A DNA stretch of 64,000 nucleotides from Omphiscola glabra (GCA_964017045.1 OZ024797.1:12617062-12681061), one strand, 5' to 3'. Positions 1 through 12,964 are shown, counted from the first letter of the stretch. The notes: generated from the sequence alone by a model not told the origin. Program-made: numbers and translations.

Positions 1-82
1 GCAATTTGCGATTATGAACATCGGTTAGACCGAGCAATGTGCTATTATGAACATCGGTTATATCGAGCAATGTGCGATCTAT
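1..82. repeat. ~36-bp direct repeat at window edge
   Basis: ATTATGAACATCGGTTAGAC then CGAGCAATGTG occurs about twice; possibly the end of an array that begins outside the window. Confidence 0.6.
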
Positions 83-94
83 AAATATGCAGTA

Positions 95-172
95 TTTCAA
101 ACGGGTCTCGTCCCACTGAGATGGTTTCACCCGGTGCGGTCCGCACCCCTTAGCTACGCCACTGGGCCTATA
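95..172 (-). mobile_element. MITE terminus, CAGTGGCGTAGC type
   Basis: On the minus strand: CCCAGTGGCGTAGCTAAGGG, then GTGCGGACCGCACCGGGTGA. The same terminal design occurs at 3925-4010. The other end is not visible. Confidence 0.5.
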
Positions 173-847
173 CATTTTTATTTATTTTTTACAATAATTA
201 TCTCTGCAAAGTTGTGGCGCCTAATTAAGATATTTACACAACAATTTAAAGTTTGAATTATTTCTATCTTGGGCAGCAACTCACAAACTTCGCCCCCCAC
301 CCCCACCTCCAAAATCCCCACGCCTTAAACGGGGGCACTATTTGAACGAATTCTTCTCTTGGCATTTCTTTGCAAACCTCGACATTTTGATTGCGCTCCG
401 AGATGTTAACCTGATACGACCCCAACCTTTCACTTGATCAAACCTCACGACCTCCTTGACACCCGTAATGAGGTCGAATTCTCGTTCTCGTCCACAGCTG
501 GCATGAGATTACAACTCGTGTTCCTTAAGGGATCTTTCAAATTTTCTTAAAGCTTTAGAAAAGCCAAACTTCTGCTTTCACGCAAATTATTTTAGAGCTG
601 TTGCTGTCTCAGTCCGAACACCTGTGGCATGCGGGCTTCAAAGTGAAGATGGAAACAATTGCCACAGTGAAGGTTCATCAAATAAATTAAACAATAATCC
701 TATGCAACCTCTCTCCTCCCCCCCTTTTCCCTTTATTCAAACTCTACAAACAGTGGTTCAAAAATAATACAATAAAGTTTTCCCATACAAATAACATCGC
801 TTAAATTTCACACTCACTGTACCAGGCCGCTAACTCTTGTACCTTGC
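173..847. other. No feature recognised
   Basis: Non-repetitive sequence with C-rich patches; I see no coding exon or transposon end. Confidence 0.45.
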
Positions 848-1590
848 TGGTGGTAGCATTGCTAGTGGTAGCATTGCTGGTGGTTGCATTGCTTTTGGTA
901 GCATTGCTGGTGGTAGCATTGCTGGTGGTAGGTAGCCTTGTTAATGAGAGCGTTTTTGGTTGGAGCCTTGTTGGTGGGAGCCTTGTTAGTGGGAGCCTTT
1001 TTGGTTGGAGCCTTGTTGGTGGGAGCCATGTTGGTGGGAGCCTTGTTAGTGGGAGCCTTGTTGGTGGGAGCCATGTTGGTTGGAGCCTTGTTGGTGAGAG
1101 CCTTGTTAGTGGGAGCCTTGTTAGTGGGAGCCTTGTTGGTGGGAGCCTTGTTAGTGGGAGCCTTGTTAGTGGGAGCCTTGTTAGTGGGAGCCTTGTTGGT
1201 GGGAGCCATGTTGGTTGGAGCCTTGTTAGTGGGAGACTTGTTAGTGGGAGCCTTGTTGGTGGGAGCCTTTTTGGTTGGAGCCTTGTTGGTGGGAGCCATG
1301 TTAGTGGGAGCCTTGTTAGTGGGAGCCTTGTTAGTGGGAGCCTTGTTGGTTGGAGCCTTGTTAGTGGGAGCCTTGTTAGTGGGAGCCTTGTTAGTGGGAG
1401 CCTTGTTGGTGGGAGCCTTGTTAGTGGGAGCCTTGTTAGTGGGAGCCTTGTTGGTGGGAGCCATGTTGGTGGGAGCCTTGTTGGTGGGAGCCTTGTTGGT
1501 GGGAGCCATGTTGGTGGGAGCCTTGTTAGTGGGAGCCTTTTTGGTGGGAGCCTTGTTAGTGGGAGCCTTTTTGGTTGGAGCCTGGTTGTT
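848..1590 (+). repeat. 15-bp array GGGAGCCTTGTTAGT
   Basis: About 49 copies; the first five are a diverged form (GGTGGTAGCATTGCT). The unit is five codons and stop-free in several frames on both strands (VGALL on plus, NKAPT on minus), giving 255-278-codon open frames. No splice or start context supports a gene. Confidence 0.95.
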
Positions 1591-2131
1591 GGATGCCTTG
1601 CATCTTCTTTTACTTCCGGTCATATACAACGTTGCATTTCAGATATCTCGAAGCAGATTTCAGAATGGAAGGTCAAGTGAGTGCAAAGTTGAACTTACAA
1701 ATGAAATGTGCTATGTTTCTTCATTTTAGAAAATTACATAATTTAAAATCAGATTAAGTACCAGATTAAGTATCAGATTATCAGATTAAGTATCAGCTTA
1801 AGTATCAGTTATATATGTTTTTAGAAGATATGTGTGAGGTTCGATGGAGGATTTGGAAAGGGAGTGGTGGTTGGGATATTCCATTTAACTTCTTATTGTA
1901 AAACATTTACGGAATTTTAACTCTTTCACTCTTGGTGCAAACAGTGTTCTTATTTCTTTATCTTAAGCATGACTTCATTGTGGCGAAGGTTTACAGCTTC
2001 AGGCTGCAACGCGTATGCCACATGTCTTCTAATTGTCTGAGGCAGCTTTAAAGAAAAAAGTTTTAATTTAAAAATATATGTCTGTGTGTGCATACATATT
2101 TTAAGAAATAAAACCTAATTTCTCTGGTTAC
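1591..2131. other. No feature recognised
   Basis: Plain sequence with a short AGTATCAGATTA direct repeat at about 1757-1805. Confidence 0.4.
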
Positions 2132-2342
2132 CGGAAAATTGATCGACGGAAATTTGGTCGAATCTTTTTATCAGTTCAGACGTTAAAATGTTCGTCAAAT
2201 TTCTTTTTGAACGAACTATACTATATAGTAAAACAAAATTATGCGTTCAAAAAGAAATTTGACGCAAAATTTTAACGTATAAACTAAAAAAAAGATTCGA
2301 CCAAATTTGCGTTCGATCAAATTTCCGTGGATCAATTTTCCG
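2132..2342. mobile_element. Foldback (palindromic) MITE
   Basis: Arms 2132-2213 and 2244-2342 are inverted copies of each other: outer CGGAAAATTGATCGACGG, inner GTCAAATTTCTTTTTGAACG, around a ~30-bp loop. The right arm has a small extra duplication of ATCAAATTTCCG. No target duplication identified. Confidence 0.82.
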
Positions 2343-3179
2343 TCGACGAAATTTCTTTCGATCAAATTTCCGAATTCGAATTTCTCTCTGTTGCACAAGT
2401 TTACATAAACGCATTACACTCTTGATTACGGCTTGACTTGGCATTCTGCACTTGTAATAAAATCTATAAGAAACATACTCACTTCCTCTCAAACAACAAA
2501 TACAACCAGCTGCAAAACATAAAACTCAGACAAAGATTAGATTATGACTTGACATATTTTACGTACATGAAATTATACGTTCGGTTTCATATTTGTTAAC
2601 CAAAGGGGAATGTTATTTTTAAAATTCAGACAATGAAAACCGTATTTTCGCCATTTCTTCAACAAAAACAAACACCACTGGCTACTGCTTCCCTCCCCAC
2701 GGGTTACCTCACTTACTGCCGCCCTCGGCTCACGTATGCGTGTGGCCTGCAGTAGGTGAGCCAGTCAGACCAAATTTATTTAGTTAGCCACGACCTGGGT
2801 GTGAGTTTCCCCATGTGAGGGGTGTGGACGGTATTTACTGATTGATCAAAGGTCGGGATTAGATTTCTTTACTGGCGGCCATAGCGTGTGTGGGGTGTTG
2901 GGGTGGGGAAGGAATGTATGCGTGGGGGGGGAAGTAGGTGGAGTGGGGAAGGAATATATGCGTGTGTGTGGTGGGGAGGGTGTAAAAGCCGAGGTTGGGG
3001 AATTTTGATATAAATTGAATTCTACAATTTCACCTATCATTGACACACGGGTCTGACGTTATTGACACACGTTGCTGATGTCATTGTCGCACGTGTCTCA
3101 CGTCACTGACACACGTGTCTGACCAGCGTGACTACACATTGGACTTAAATCTAAGACTACTAACTAAGATCTACTATGC
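2343..3179. other. No gene recognised; CACGTGTCT short repeats
   Basis: At 3044-3125 there are four copies of a ~20-bp TGACACACGTGTCTGACGT-like unit; GT-rich tracts occur at 2890-2980. Confidence 0.45.
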
Positions 3180-3367
3180 CAGTGGTCGGCAAACTCATTA
3201 GTCAAAAGAGCCAAAACTCTGCAGCAGGACGATTAAATTATTTTAAAGAGCCAAATTTATTTTTAAAAACCTGTCAAGTATCATGATTGCCTGGGTCAAA
3301 CCCGATTAATGGCCGACTCTCCGAGGCACACTCAGGTCGCTAAATTGCCGCGGCTTGCTGACCACTG
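3180..3367. mobile_element. Short hAT-like MITE
   Basis: CAGTGGTCGGCAAACT at the left and TTGCTGACCACTG at the right are inverted; internal AAAGAGCCAAA motifs are usual next to this kind of hAT terminus. Flanks TACTATGC/TACTACAT match at 5 of 8 positions, a decayed target duplication. Confidence 0.72.
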
Positions 3368-3572
3368 TACTACATTATAAAAGTAACTTTGCAATTGTAT
3401 ACAACCTGTCTGACCAGGATTTGGGCAGGTTTTATCAAAACTGAGAGCGTTATTTGAAAGGAAAAAAACGTTATTGGCTAAGTTGAGTAGGCCTTGAACT
3501 TTTTCCAAAATGTATATATTTTCATAACGTCCCAGTGGGATAAGTTATTTTTATAAAGTCCGCAAAACTATT

Positions 3573-3763
3573 AATAAATTACAACTAAAAATAAATTACA
3601 TCTAATAATAAATTACAGCTCTTATTAAATTACAACTATTAATAAATTACAACTATTTATAAATTACAACTATTAATAAATTAGAACTATTAATACATTA
3701 CAACTATTAATACATTACAACTATTAATACATTACAACTATTAATAAATTGCAACTGTTATTG
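3573..3763 (+). repeat. 17-bp array ATTAATAAATTACAACT
   Basis: About eleven copies with TACATTACAACT variants toward the right. Confidence 0.9.
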
Positions 3764-3924
3764 AATATTTGAGCAGATTTATACAGGTCATTTTATGAAT
3801 ATAAAATAAAAATAAAATTCGATAAGACCTAGATTAAGTTGATCAATAAGCAAAATCCACCTTGCCAAAATATACATGTGAAATTTTCCATTTTCATTTG
3901 TATTCAATAAAAAACCAGGGGCCC

Positions 3925-4010
3925 AGACAGTGGCGTAACTAGGAGTTGGAAGACCGCACCGAGTGACACCATTTCAGGGGGTACACCAAATTGAAAAATT
4001 GCATATTTAC
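3925..4010 (+). mobile_element. MITE terminus, CAGTGGCGTAAC type
   Basis: CAGTGGCGTAACTAGGAG, then GACCGCACCGAGTGACACCA: same design as the inverted copy at 95-172. Right end not found; the 14-bp array starts about 100 bp later. Confidence 0.5.
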
Positions 4011-4117
4011 AGAACACACACTGCTCGGTTTAACAGAGCACACACTGCAACCAATCCAAATTCATGCTTTATGAAAAGTTCAAAGTTGATGCCTCAGAAA
4101 TGAGGGGGCCATATAAC

Positions 4118-5041
4118 TAACAAGTACCAACTAACAAGTGCCAACTAACAAGTGCCAACCAACAAGTGCCAACCAACAAGTGCCAACCAACAAGTGCCAA
4201 CCAACAAGTGCCAACCAACAAGTGCCAACCAACAAGTGCCAACCAACAAGTGCCAACCAACAAGTGCCAACCAACAAGTGCCAACCAACAAGTGCCAACC
4301 AACAAGTGCCAACCAACAAGTGCCAACCAACAAGTGCCAACCAACAAGTGCCAACCAACAAGTGCCAACCAACAAGTGCCAAACCAACAAGTGCCAACCA
4401 ACAAGTGCCAACCAACAAGTGCCAACCAACAAGTGCCAACCAACAAGTGCCAACCAACAAGTGCCAACCAACAAGTGCCAACCAACAAGTGCCAACCAAC
4501 AAGTGCCAAACCAACAAGTGCCAACCAACAAGTGCCAACCAACAAGTGCCAACCAACAAGTGCCAACCAACAAGTGCCAACCAACAAGTGCCAACCAACA
4601 AGTGCCAAACCAACAAGTGCCAACCAACAAGTGCCAACCAACAAGTGCCAACCAACAAGTGCCAACCAACAAGTGCCAAACCAACAAGTGCCAACCAACA
4701 AGTGCCAACCAACAAGTGCCAACCAACAAGTGCCAACCAACAAGTGCCAACCAACAAGTGCCAACCAACAAGTGCCAACCAACAAGTGCCAACCAACAAG
4801 TGCCAACCCGACAAGTGCCAAACCAACAAGTGCCAACCAACAAGTGCCAACCAACAAGTGCCAACCAACAAGTGCCAACCAACAAGTGCCAACCAACAAG
4901 TGCCAACCAACAAGTGCCAACTAACAAGTGCTAACTAACAAATGCCAACTAACAAGTGCTAACTAACAAGTGCCAACCAACAAGTGCCAACCAACAAGTG
5001 CCAACCAACAAGTGCCAAATAACAAGTGCTAACTAACAAAT
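4118..5041 (+). repeat. 14-bp array CAAGTGCCAACCAA
   Basis: About 65 copies, very homogeneous; occasional 15-bp units (extra A in GCCAAACC) and edges with CTAACAAGTGC variants. Because 14 is not a multiple of three, frames cycle through the array, producing six overlapping 250-270-codon open frames on both strands. Confidence 0.97.
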
Positions 5042-5189
5042 GCAAATGGTTTTTTCAATACTATTTTAATAGTTACGTTTTTTTTATTATTAAAGGCAGG
5101 ATTGGGCTGTGATATGTTTTAAAAAAGGTCAAAATGAGAAAAGGCTTTTCGTAAGTTAGATCCGGCTCGTAAAATTCTATTAACAGTAT

Positions 5190-7385
5190 CCATCACAATT
5201 ATTGTACATAGATTCTCACTCACAATTATTGTACATACGTCTCACTCATAATCATTGTGCGTAAATTTAACTCACAATCATTGTACATACAGTCTCACTC
5301 TCCATCATTGTACAGACAGTCTCACTCCCAATCATTGTACAGACAGTCTCACTCCCAATCATTGTACAGACAGTCTCACTCCCAATCATTGTACAGATAG
5401 TCTCTATCCCAATCATTGTACAGACAGTCTCACTCCCGATCATTGCACAGACAGTCTCACTCCCAATCATTGTACAGACAGTCTCACACCCGATCATTGT
5501 ACAGACAGTCTCACTCCCGATCATTGTACAGACAGTCTCACTCCCAATCATTGTGCAGACAGTCTCACTCCCACTCATTGTACAGTCTCACTCCCGATCA
5601 TTGTACAGACAGTCTCACTCCCGATCATTGTGCAGACAGTCTCACTCCCGTTCATTGCACAGACAGTCTCACTCCCCATCATTGTACATACAGTTTCACT
5701 TCCGATCAGTGTACATACAGTCTCACTCCCAATCATTATACAGTCTCACTCCCGATCATTGTACATACAGTCTCACTCCCGATCATTGTACAGACAGTCT
5801 CACTCCCGATCATTGTACAGACAGTCTCACTCCAAATCATTGTACAGACAGTCTCACTCCCAATCATTGTACATACAATCTCCCTCCCGATCATTGTACA
5901 GACAGTCTCACTTTCGATCATTGTACAGACAGTCTCATTCCCGATCGTTGCACAGACAGTCTCACTACCGATCATTGTACAGACAGTCTCACTCCCAATC
6001 ATTGTACAGACAGTCTCACTCCCGATCATTGCACAGACAGTCTCACTCCCAATCATTGCACAGACAGTCTCACTCTCATTCATTGTACAGATAGTCTCAC
6101 TCCCAATCATTGTACAGACAGTCTCACTCCCAATAATTGTACAGACAGTCTCACTCCCACTCATTGTACAGACAGTCTCACTCCCAATCATTGTACAGAC
6201 AGTCTCCCTTCCAGTCATTGTACAGACATCCTCACACCCGATCATTGTACAGACAGCCTCACTCCTGATCATTGTACATACAGTCTCACTCCCAATCATT
6301 GTACAGACAGTCTCACTCCCGATCATTGTACAGACAGTCTCACTCCCGATCATTGCACAGACAGTCTCACTCAAAATCATTGTACAGACAGTCTCACTCC
6401 CGATCATTGTACATATAGTCTCACTCCCAATCATTGTACAGACAGTCTCACTCCCGAACGTTGTACAGATAGTCTCACTCCCAATCATTATACAGACAGT
6501 ATCACTCCCACTCATTGTACAGACAGTCTCACTCCCAATCATTGTACAGACAGTCTCACTCCCAATCATTGTACATACAATCTCCCTCCCGATAATTGTA
6601 CAGACAGTCTCACTCCCAATCATTGTACAGATAGTCTCACTCCCAATCATTGTACAGACAGTCTCACTCCCAATAATTGTACAGACAGTCTCACTCCCAC
6701 TCATTGTACAGACAGTCTCACTCCCAATCATTGTACAGACAGTCTCCCTTCCAGTCATTGTACAGACATCCTCACACCCGATCATTGTACAGACAGCCTC
6801 ACTCCTGATCATTGTACATACAGTCTCACTCCCAATCATTGTACAGACAGTCTCACTCCCGATCATTGTACAGACAGTCTCACTCAAAATCATTGTACAG
6901 ACAGTCTCACTCCCGATCATTGTACAGATAGTATCACTCCCAATCATTGTACAGACAGTCTCACTCCCGAACGTTGTACAGATAGTCTCACTCCCAATCA
7001 TTATACAGACAGTCTCACTCCCACTCATTGTACAGACAGTCTCACTCCCAATCATTGTACAGACAGTCTCACTCCCGATAATTGTACAGACAGTCTCACT
7101 CCCGTTCATTGTACAGACAGTCTCACACCCGATCATTGTACAGTTTCACTCCCGATCATTGTACAGACAGTCTCACTCCCAATCATTGTACAGACAGTCT
7201 CACTCCCAATCATTGTACAGACAGTCTCACTCCCGATCATTGCACAGACAGTCTCACTCCCGATCATTGTACAGACAGTCTCCCTCCCAATCATTGTACA
7301 GACAGTCTCACTCCCACTCATTGTACAGTCTCTCTCCCGATCTTTGTACAGACAGCCTTACTCCCAATCATTGTACATGCCGTCT
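5190..7385 (+). repeat. 27-bp array GTCTCACTCCCAATCATTGT(ACAGACA)
   Basis: About 80 copies, with a 540-bp higher-order duplication: 6119-6330 recurs at 6659-6870, variant for variant, before a one-unit deletion. The unit is nine codons and stop-free in several frames, giving open frames up to 683 codons; these are repeat artefacts. Confidence 0.96.
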
Positions 7386-8126
7386 TCTTTGTAAAGTTCA
7401 CACGGAAGGTGAGGTCGCTGACGCGCTAGTTTCCCAGCGTGAGTCCGTTGTGATGGGCGTTAACTGAGCCGTGCCTCGAGTGACCGGGCTGCAATGTTTA
7501 TGTGGAGATGTATTCAAGTGCGGATTGTGTTATGTGCGGGATTTCTTAATGGAATTAGATCAAATCTATGCTTCTTTTCCTAATAACATTAACTGCTGGC
7601 CATGGACGCCAGAAGGTAAAGTCTCTATTGTAGGACCGTTATCCTTATAAACAAACTCCTTTAGCTTTGTTGATTTATCAATTAGTCATGTTTTATTTGA
7701 TGTTTGTGGCGATTTGATTCTCTAATTATGTTTTTTTTTAATATTTCAATATTAGGTTATTAGTTTTAGGTGCAGAAAAACAAAGTAGGGGGGTGGAGTT
7801 TTCTTTGTTTAGCTTTTAAGAAAATACATGACAAAATTGTTAATTAATTTATGTTTTATTGTTTGGCAGCGAAATCAAGGCCTGTAATGACAATTTTATC
7901 ATCAATATAGTCAGTGGCGTAAGAAGAGAGTGGCCGGGGGTTGGCTAGCTATGCCATTGCATATAGAGCCACTCTCCCCAATACTATTATTTGTGGTCCA
8001 ACATCACAACAGCTTAATGTCTGAGATGTAAAATCTTTTATGTTGACAAATAATATATATATATTATATATTATGTTCAGACTTTTGTTTTGTTCATTAA
8101 GTGAATTCATTTTTTGTACTTTTACT
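7386..8126. other. No gene recognised; tiny inverted CAGTGGCGTA element
   Basis: CAGTGGCGTAAGAAG and CTAGCTATGCCATTG (about 7912-7961) form a short inverted pair of the same terminal type as the MITEs elsewhere. An AT microsatellite lies near 8053-8075. Confidence 0.4.
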
Positions 8127-8560
8127 GTGTGATGTGGTGTTACTGTGCAATGTGGTGCAACTTAGGGATGTGGTGTTACTGTGCGATGTGGTGCTACTTA
8201 GGGATGTGGTGTTACTGTGTGATGTGGTGCTACTTAGGGATGTGGTGTTACTGTATGATGTGGTGCTACTTAGGGATGTGGTGTTACTATGTGATGTGGT
8301 GCAACTTAGGGATGTGGTGTTACTGTGTGATGTGGTGTAACTTAGGGATGTGGTGTTACTGTGTGATGTGGTGCAACTTAGGGATGTGGTGTTACTGTGT
8401 GATGTGGTGCTACTTAAGGATGTGGTGTAACTGTGTGATGTGGTGCTACTGTGTGATGTTGGGCTACTGTGCGATGTTGGGCTACTGTGTGATGTTGGCC
8501 TACTGTGCGATGTTGGGCTACTGTGCGATGTGGTGTTACTGTCCGATGTGGTGTTACTGC
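8127..8560 (+). repeat. 18/36-bp array GATGTGGTGTTACTGTGT
   Basis: About 24 half-units: GATGTGGTGTTACTGTGT alternates with GATGTGGTGCTACTTAGG in the first two thirds, a 36-bp dimer, then the array becomes monomeric. Confidence 0.92.
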
Positions 8561-8883
8561 TTTTTCACAAAAAAATTATTAAACGATGTTTTTAATCGTC
8601 TATAAACAATATCTTATGCGATGCAGATGTCTTTATAAATATCAGCTTTTAAAATAAGTATCCAGTCCTTGTAAATGTTAGACAGTTGTTTTTCGTGGTC
8701 AAATCGCTTGCTATTGAATATACTTCTCTTAGAATCCATTCTTGTTTCGGTGTTGTCGTAAGCTTCCAGCCAGGAAACATAAACACAAACATATATGTAT
8801 ATACAAAACCGTTCCATTGGTGTTAAAAAGGTTAGGAACCGCTGGACAGTAAACGAGCGGGTAAAATTTCCTGTGACCAACAG

Positions 8884-8963
8884 CCTCTGATAGAGAAGAA
8901 TAGTCTCTGATAGAGAACAATAGTCTCTGATAGAGAACAATAGCCTCTGATAGAGAACAATAG
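8884..8963 (+). repeat. 20-bp array TCTGATAGAGAACAATAGTC
   Basis: Four copies. Confidence 0.9.
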
Positions 8964-9116
8964 CATGTCGTAAATGTTCTTTTTGAAGACTGCTGGTGAT
9001 ATTGGGTAAGATTCAGATCATTGTTGTGTTTAGAGTTGAAAATGTGACAGCTAGTGTCTTTTTTTTTTATTTCACAAATATGTCCCGTTTCCTGGGTCGT
9101 AAAAGTCTGCTTTAGA

Positions 9117-9284
9117 CGCGGCATCGCCCCTGCATAATCACAAGTGCGGCATCGCCCCTGCATAATCACAGGTGCGGCATCAGCCCTGCATAATCACAAG
9201 TGCGGCATCGCCCCTGCATAATCACAAGTGCGGCATCGCCCCTGCATAATCACAGGTGCGGCATCGGCCCTGCATAATCACAAG
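9117..9284 (+). repeat. 28-bp array CGGCATCGCCCCTGCATAAT(CACAAGTG)
   Basis: Six copies. Confidence 0.93.
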
Positions 9285-9309
9285 TGTTTTTCATTTTTTA
9301 AGGCTGCAC

Positions 9310-9580
9310 CTATTGGTACCCGGGTACCAGAATTGAGAGGTGGGGATAAAAATGGACCCGGCCACGCAGCACCGCCATTCGCACCCGGGTACTATTAGGC
9401 TCAATGCTATTCGGATGTCATTTGTGGTAGTTTATTTTAGTAAAACTGAAGAATTAACATTTCAAACGTACTGTACATTCAATTATCTTGATACCTCATT
9501 TGGTCTTACAAACCCAACGAAAATATTTAAAATCGTTTTTTAATCCCAACCTCTCAATTCAGGTACCCGTGTACCAGTAG
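9310..9580. mobile_element. MITE with ~40-bp inverted repeats
   Basis: Left CTATTGGTACCCGGGTACCA, then GAATTGAGAGGTGGGGATAA; the right end is its inverted form (TTAATCCCAACCTCTCAATT, then CAGGTACCCGTGTACCAGTA). About 270 bp, no transposase. Superfamily unknown. Confidence 0.8.
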
Positions 9581-11980
9581 CCACTTCGTTTTTTTTAAAC
9601 CTAACTAAAGGCTGGCTTATGATTCTGACACAGTGACGTCCCGTTGAAAAGTATCGGCCGACAAGCACCTGGTTGTAGCGATCTCTTCAGCAACGTTAAT
9701 ATAACTATACTTTTTAAGCCCATAATTGTTTCCCCCATCCATTTTTATTTTAAATCCGTTGTCCCAATTCATTTACCTGAGACATGTTGCGTTTAGGATT
9801 CATAACGAAACACTTATTTTTCATGTTCACATTTGTGAGCGAACAACGTCGGCCTGAATTCAACAGTTCCAATCACCACAGCTAGGATAATGAACGCTTA
9901 TAATCACCACATTATGAAGACACATGATCTGGTGTATCAAATAATTCAAGGAGTCTCAAATTCATACCACATGGAAAGCAGTAATATTAACTTTTTTCAA
10001 TCTGGCATGGCTCTTAAATCAATTTCATTTATATACGTTGTCAGTTTCATCTAATGGCGTTGTCAGTTTCAGCTAATAGACGCTGTCAGGCCTCTTGAAA
10101 TGTTCAAACAATATTTTTTTGGTGTGCGCCATAACATTTGAGGCCTCACCGTGGTAACGTTGATGTGTGCGAGTGTGCGCGTTTTGGCTGTGAGTGTGTG
10201 TGTGTGTGTGTGTTGAGTTTTGTGCGTGTACGTAAAACTGAACTCGCCGACATGACCAGAGCTGTTAGAGGTCAGCTGAATATGTGAGAAATGTTATCGT
10301 TTTGGACAAGGCGTTTTTCTTCCTCTCCCAGTTGTTAAATGTAACACAACTTCAGTAAGCCAAGTGAGAGGCTGTTGCGCAGTGAAAAGTTACGAAGGGG
10401 TCTTGATGTAAACATGCCTTCCAGTTTTATAAAAATAACTTCAATTAGCCAAGGGAGACTGTTGAGCAGTGAACGGTTGGTTATAAAAGGGGTCTTAATG
10501 TAAATATGCCTTCCATTTTTATTCAATAACGTTTGAAGAGTTTTCTGCAAACGGTGTAACGCCACACCACGCCCGCTGGCGCTGTCAATCCTTGTTTTGC
10601 AAAGTGCTGTTCACACGAATGTACTTCTTGAAAGTTTTTACGTTATCCACCCGCATCATGCGATTTACATGATACATGATAAGCCAGGGGTATCAGGACA
10701 CTGTTAATTAATTATATAGGTTAACCACGTGCTTGTGTGTCGAAGACATGATATACGTTTAGATGTAACAAATATTTAAAGACATCTCCAGAGATGAAAT
10801 CGATAAATCAGACACCTTAAATTAGCCATAGGACAGTCTGCCGTCCTGCCAGTTTGTTTTATAGCGGCTCGCCAGTGGCTACAATCAATTGTCGTTGACG
10901 ATACTCGACTATGACGTGAGGAGATGTGTTGCAACCATACAAATTGTCATCCAGTGATTGCTCCTAAAATGCGAGGGGGGCGGCGGGGGGTTGAGCAGGA
11001 GCGCCCCCATCCCGGCGCCTGGACTTTGTACTTATCAAATGGCATACCGCTCAGAAATGAAGCACCAAGATAGCTATGGGCTTAACCCCTGTAGTAGAGT
11101 AGTACAACGAAGCTATCAATCAATCGTTGTGGTCGCATTAGTGAGAACGTTCCATTGTATAGCCCCGGCATTCTACCCCATACCTTCTTTCAGTGCGTCC
11201 TCTCCCCCCCCCAACATTAGCCAAACATGCCGCGCCATGTGCATCAACAAACATAGGTCCTGCCGTGACCTTTGATCGGCTCACTCTCTGGCGGACGTTC
11301 AGTAACCACGGGCATTAAACAAGGCACCGAATCGCACCAATCCAAAAAAGAATGCTTTCAACGCATGAATAAGATAATGGCGATGTAGGCTATTTTCGTT
11401 ATTAAACTGTTTGATACTGCATTTCTTAGTCATATTTATTTTCAAAATGTCAAACATTAAAGAAAAAACCAAGTTTTCACTCGTGTAACCAGGGGTGTGC
11501 AAATATGTAAGCCGCCCCCAACCCCCCCTAACTTTTTGTGATTTTTCCACACACCCTATCTACTCAACCCGCAGGCAATATTTTCAAGGCGGCTGCCAGA
11601 TTCAAAACAATCCTCTCGGGGTGTGTCAGCTGAATGGTCACAAGGTATACCCCGCCTCAGCAACCGTAAGCCCTACCCCCCCCCCCCCGGGCCAAAATGA
11701 AATATAATGAACAGCAATGTTCAGTCCATATAAGGCCCTTGGTATAAGACCATATTTGTTTAGAGAGATGAAAATGTTTTAGTTTTAACATAGAATGCGG
11801 ACCACACCAAATTGTGAATGAACGTAAAATAGTGCTGATCCTACGCCCCGCGCCCCAGCTAGCAGTACATAATACTATGTTGTGAAGCACGCACCTGATG
11901 GGTTGCTGGGAAGAGGCATTCAAAACGTTAACAAAGTGATATGCAAGCTATTTTCTAATCATCGTAAATGAGTTGAAATT
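9581..11980. other. No gene recognised
   Basis: Contains a (GT)n tract at about 10190-10212, two imperfect copies of a ~110-bp unit around AAATATGCCTTCCATTTTTAT (10345-10530), and poly-C stretches. No exon identified. Confidence 0.45.
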
Positions 11981-11981
11981 T

Positions 11982-12290
11982 TGGGAGACGTAGAGACGGG
12001 TGGGGGACGTAGAGACGGGTGAGGGACGTAGAGACGGGTGAGGGACGTAGAGACGGGTGAGGGACGTAGAGACGGGCGAGGGACATAGAGAGGGTTGAGG
12101 GACGTAGAGACGGGTGAGGGACGTAGAGACAGGTGAGGGACGTAGAGACGGGTGAGGGACGTAGAGACGGGTAAGGGATGTAGAGACGGGCGAGGGACGT
12201 AGAGAGGGTTGAGTGTCGTAGAGACGGGCGAGGGGCGTAAAGAAGGCTGAGGGACGTAGAGACGAGTGAGGGACGTAGAGACCGGTGAAC
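11982..12290 (+). repeat. 19-bp array GGGACGTAGAGACGGGTGA
   Basis: About 16 copies with AGAGGGTTGA variants that recur at intervals, suggesting a larger duplicated block. Confidence 0.93.
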
Positions 12291-12964
12291 ACATAACTTA
12301 ATTGTTAAAACGTACTACTTCCTTGAACAAAAAAATAATTCACCACTCGTCTAGTCCTAACTCCCCCCCCCCCCCGACACCCTCTTCTACGAAGCTGTCA
12401 ACCATGCCCCCCCCCCCCAACTTTTGAGCTCAACTTTTGAACATTTATTAATCTGCCCATGGTTCTTTTCATTGTCCTTAGTTGTTTCACAAATTCATCT
12501 TCGGAAATAATTATTTCCATTTGTAATGTTATTACTGCTGAAAATTCATAAATCTAATAAGATGACATATCATCCTCATGTGGGCTAATTGGTCAATAGC
12601 TGTTTGATTTAATTAAAGTACAATTTCCTTTCTTCTTGTTTTTTAAATTATTATTATAATTTAAATGATGGATACACAAAATGACTCATTGCCAAAACAA
12701 AATTTTTATCGAATGTTATAATAATTTTTGGTCCTAATATAAACGTTCCTACCAGCCAATAGGTTTGACCGGGAATTTCATTCGAGGTAAATCGTATTCT
12801 AGCGTTTGCATGTGCAGATAAATCTGGCCAGCCCGGTTATTTCAGGGGGAGGCATTAGAAGCATTTAGACTAGAGTTATTTATCTTCCCTTGGTATAAAC
12901 AATCTATGCCCCATTAGAGGGAAGGATTTTTTTTCTTTAGCTTCCGACCCTAAATACAATTTCT
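12291..12964. other. No feature recognised
   Basis: Two poly-C runs, otherwise plain AT-rich sequence. Confidence 0.45.

Noticed and set aside
844..1680. 255-278-codon open frames on both strands (VGALL / NKAPT repeats)
   Set aside because: Produced by a stop-free 15-bp unit; open in several frames at once, no splice signals or non-repeat domain.
4117..4938. Six overlapping ~260-codon frames (PTNKCQ / LALVGWH)
   Set aside because: A 14-bp unit rotates through all frames without stops; no frame is favoured.
5255..7467. 683-, 613- and 466-codon frames with Cys/His every nine residues
   Set aside because: 27-bp repeat artefact on both strands; the regular Cys/His is not a zinc-finger pattern and variants do not favour synonymous changes.
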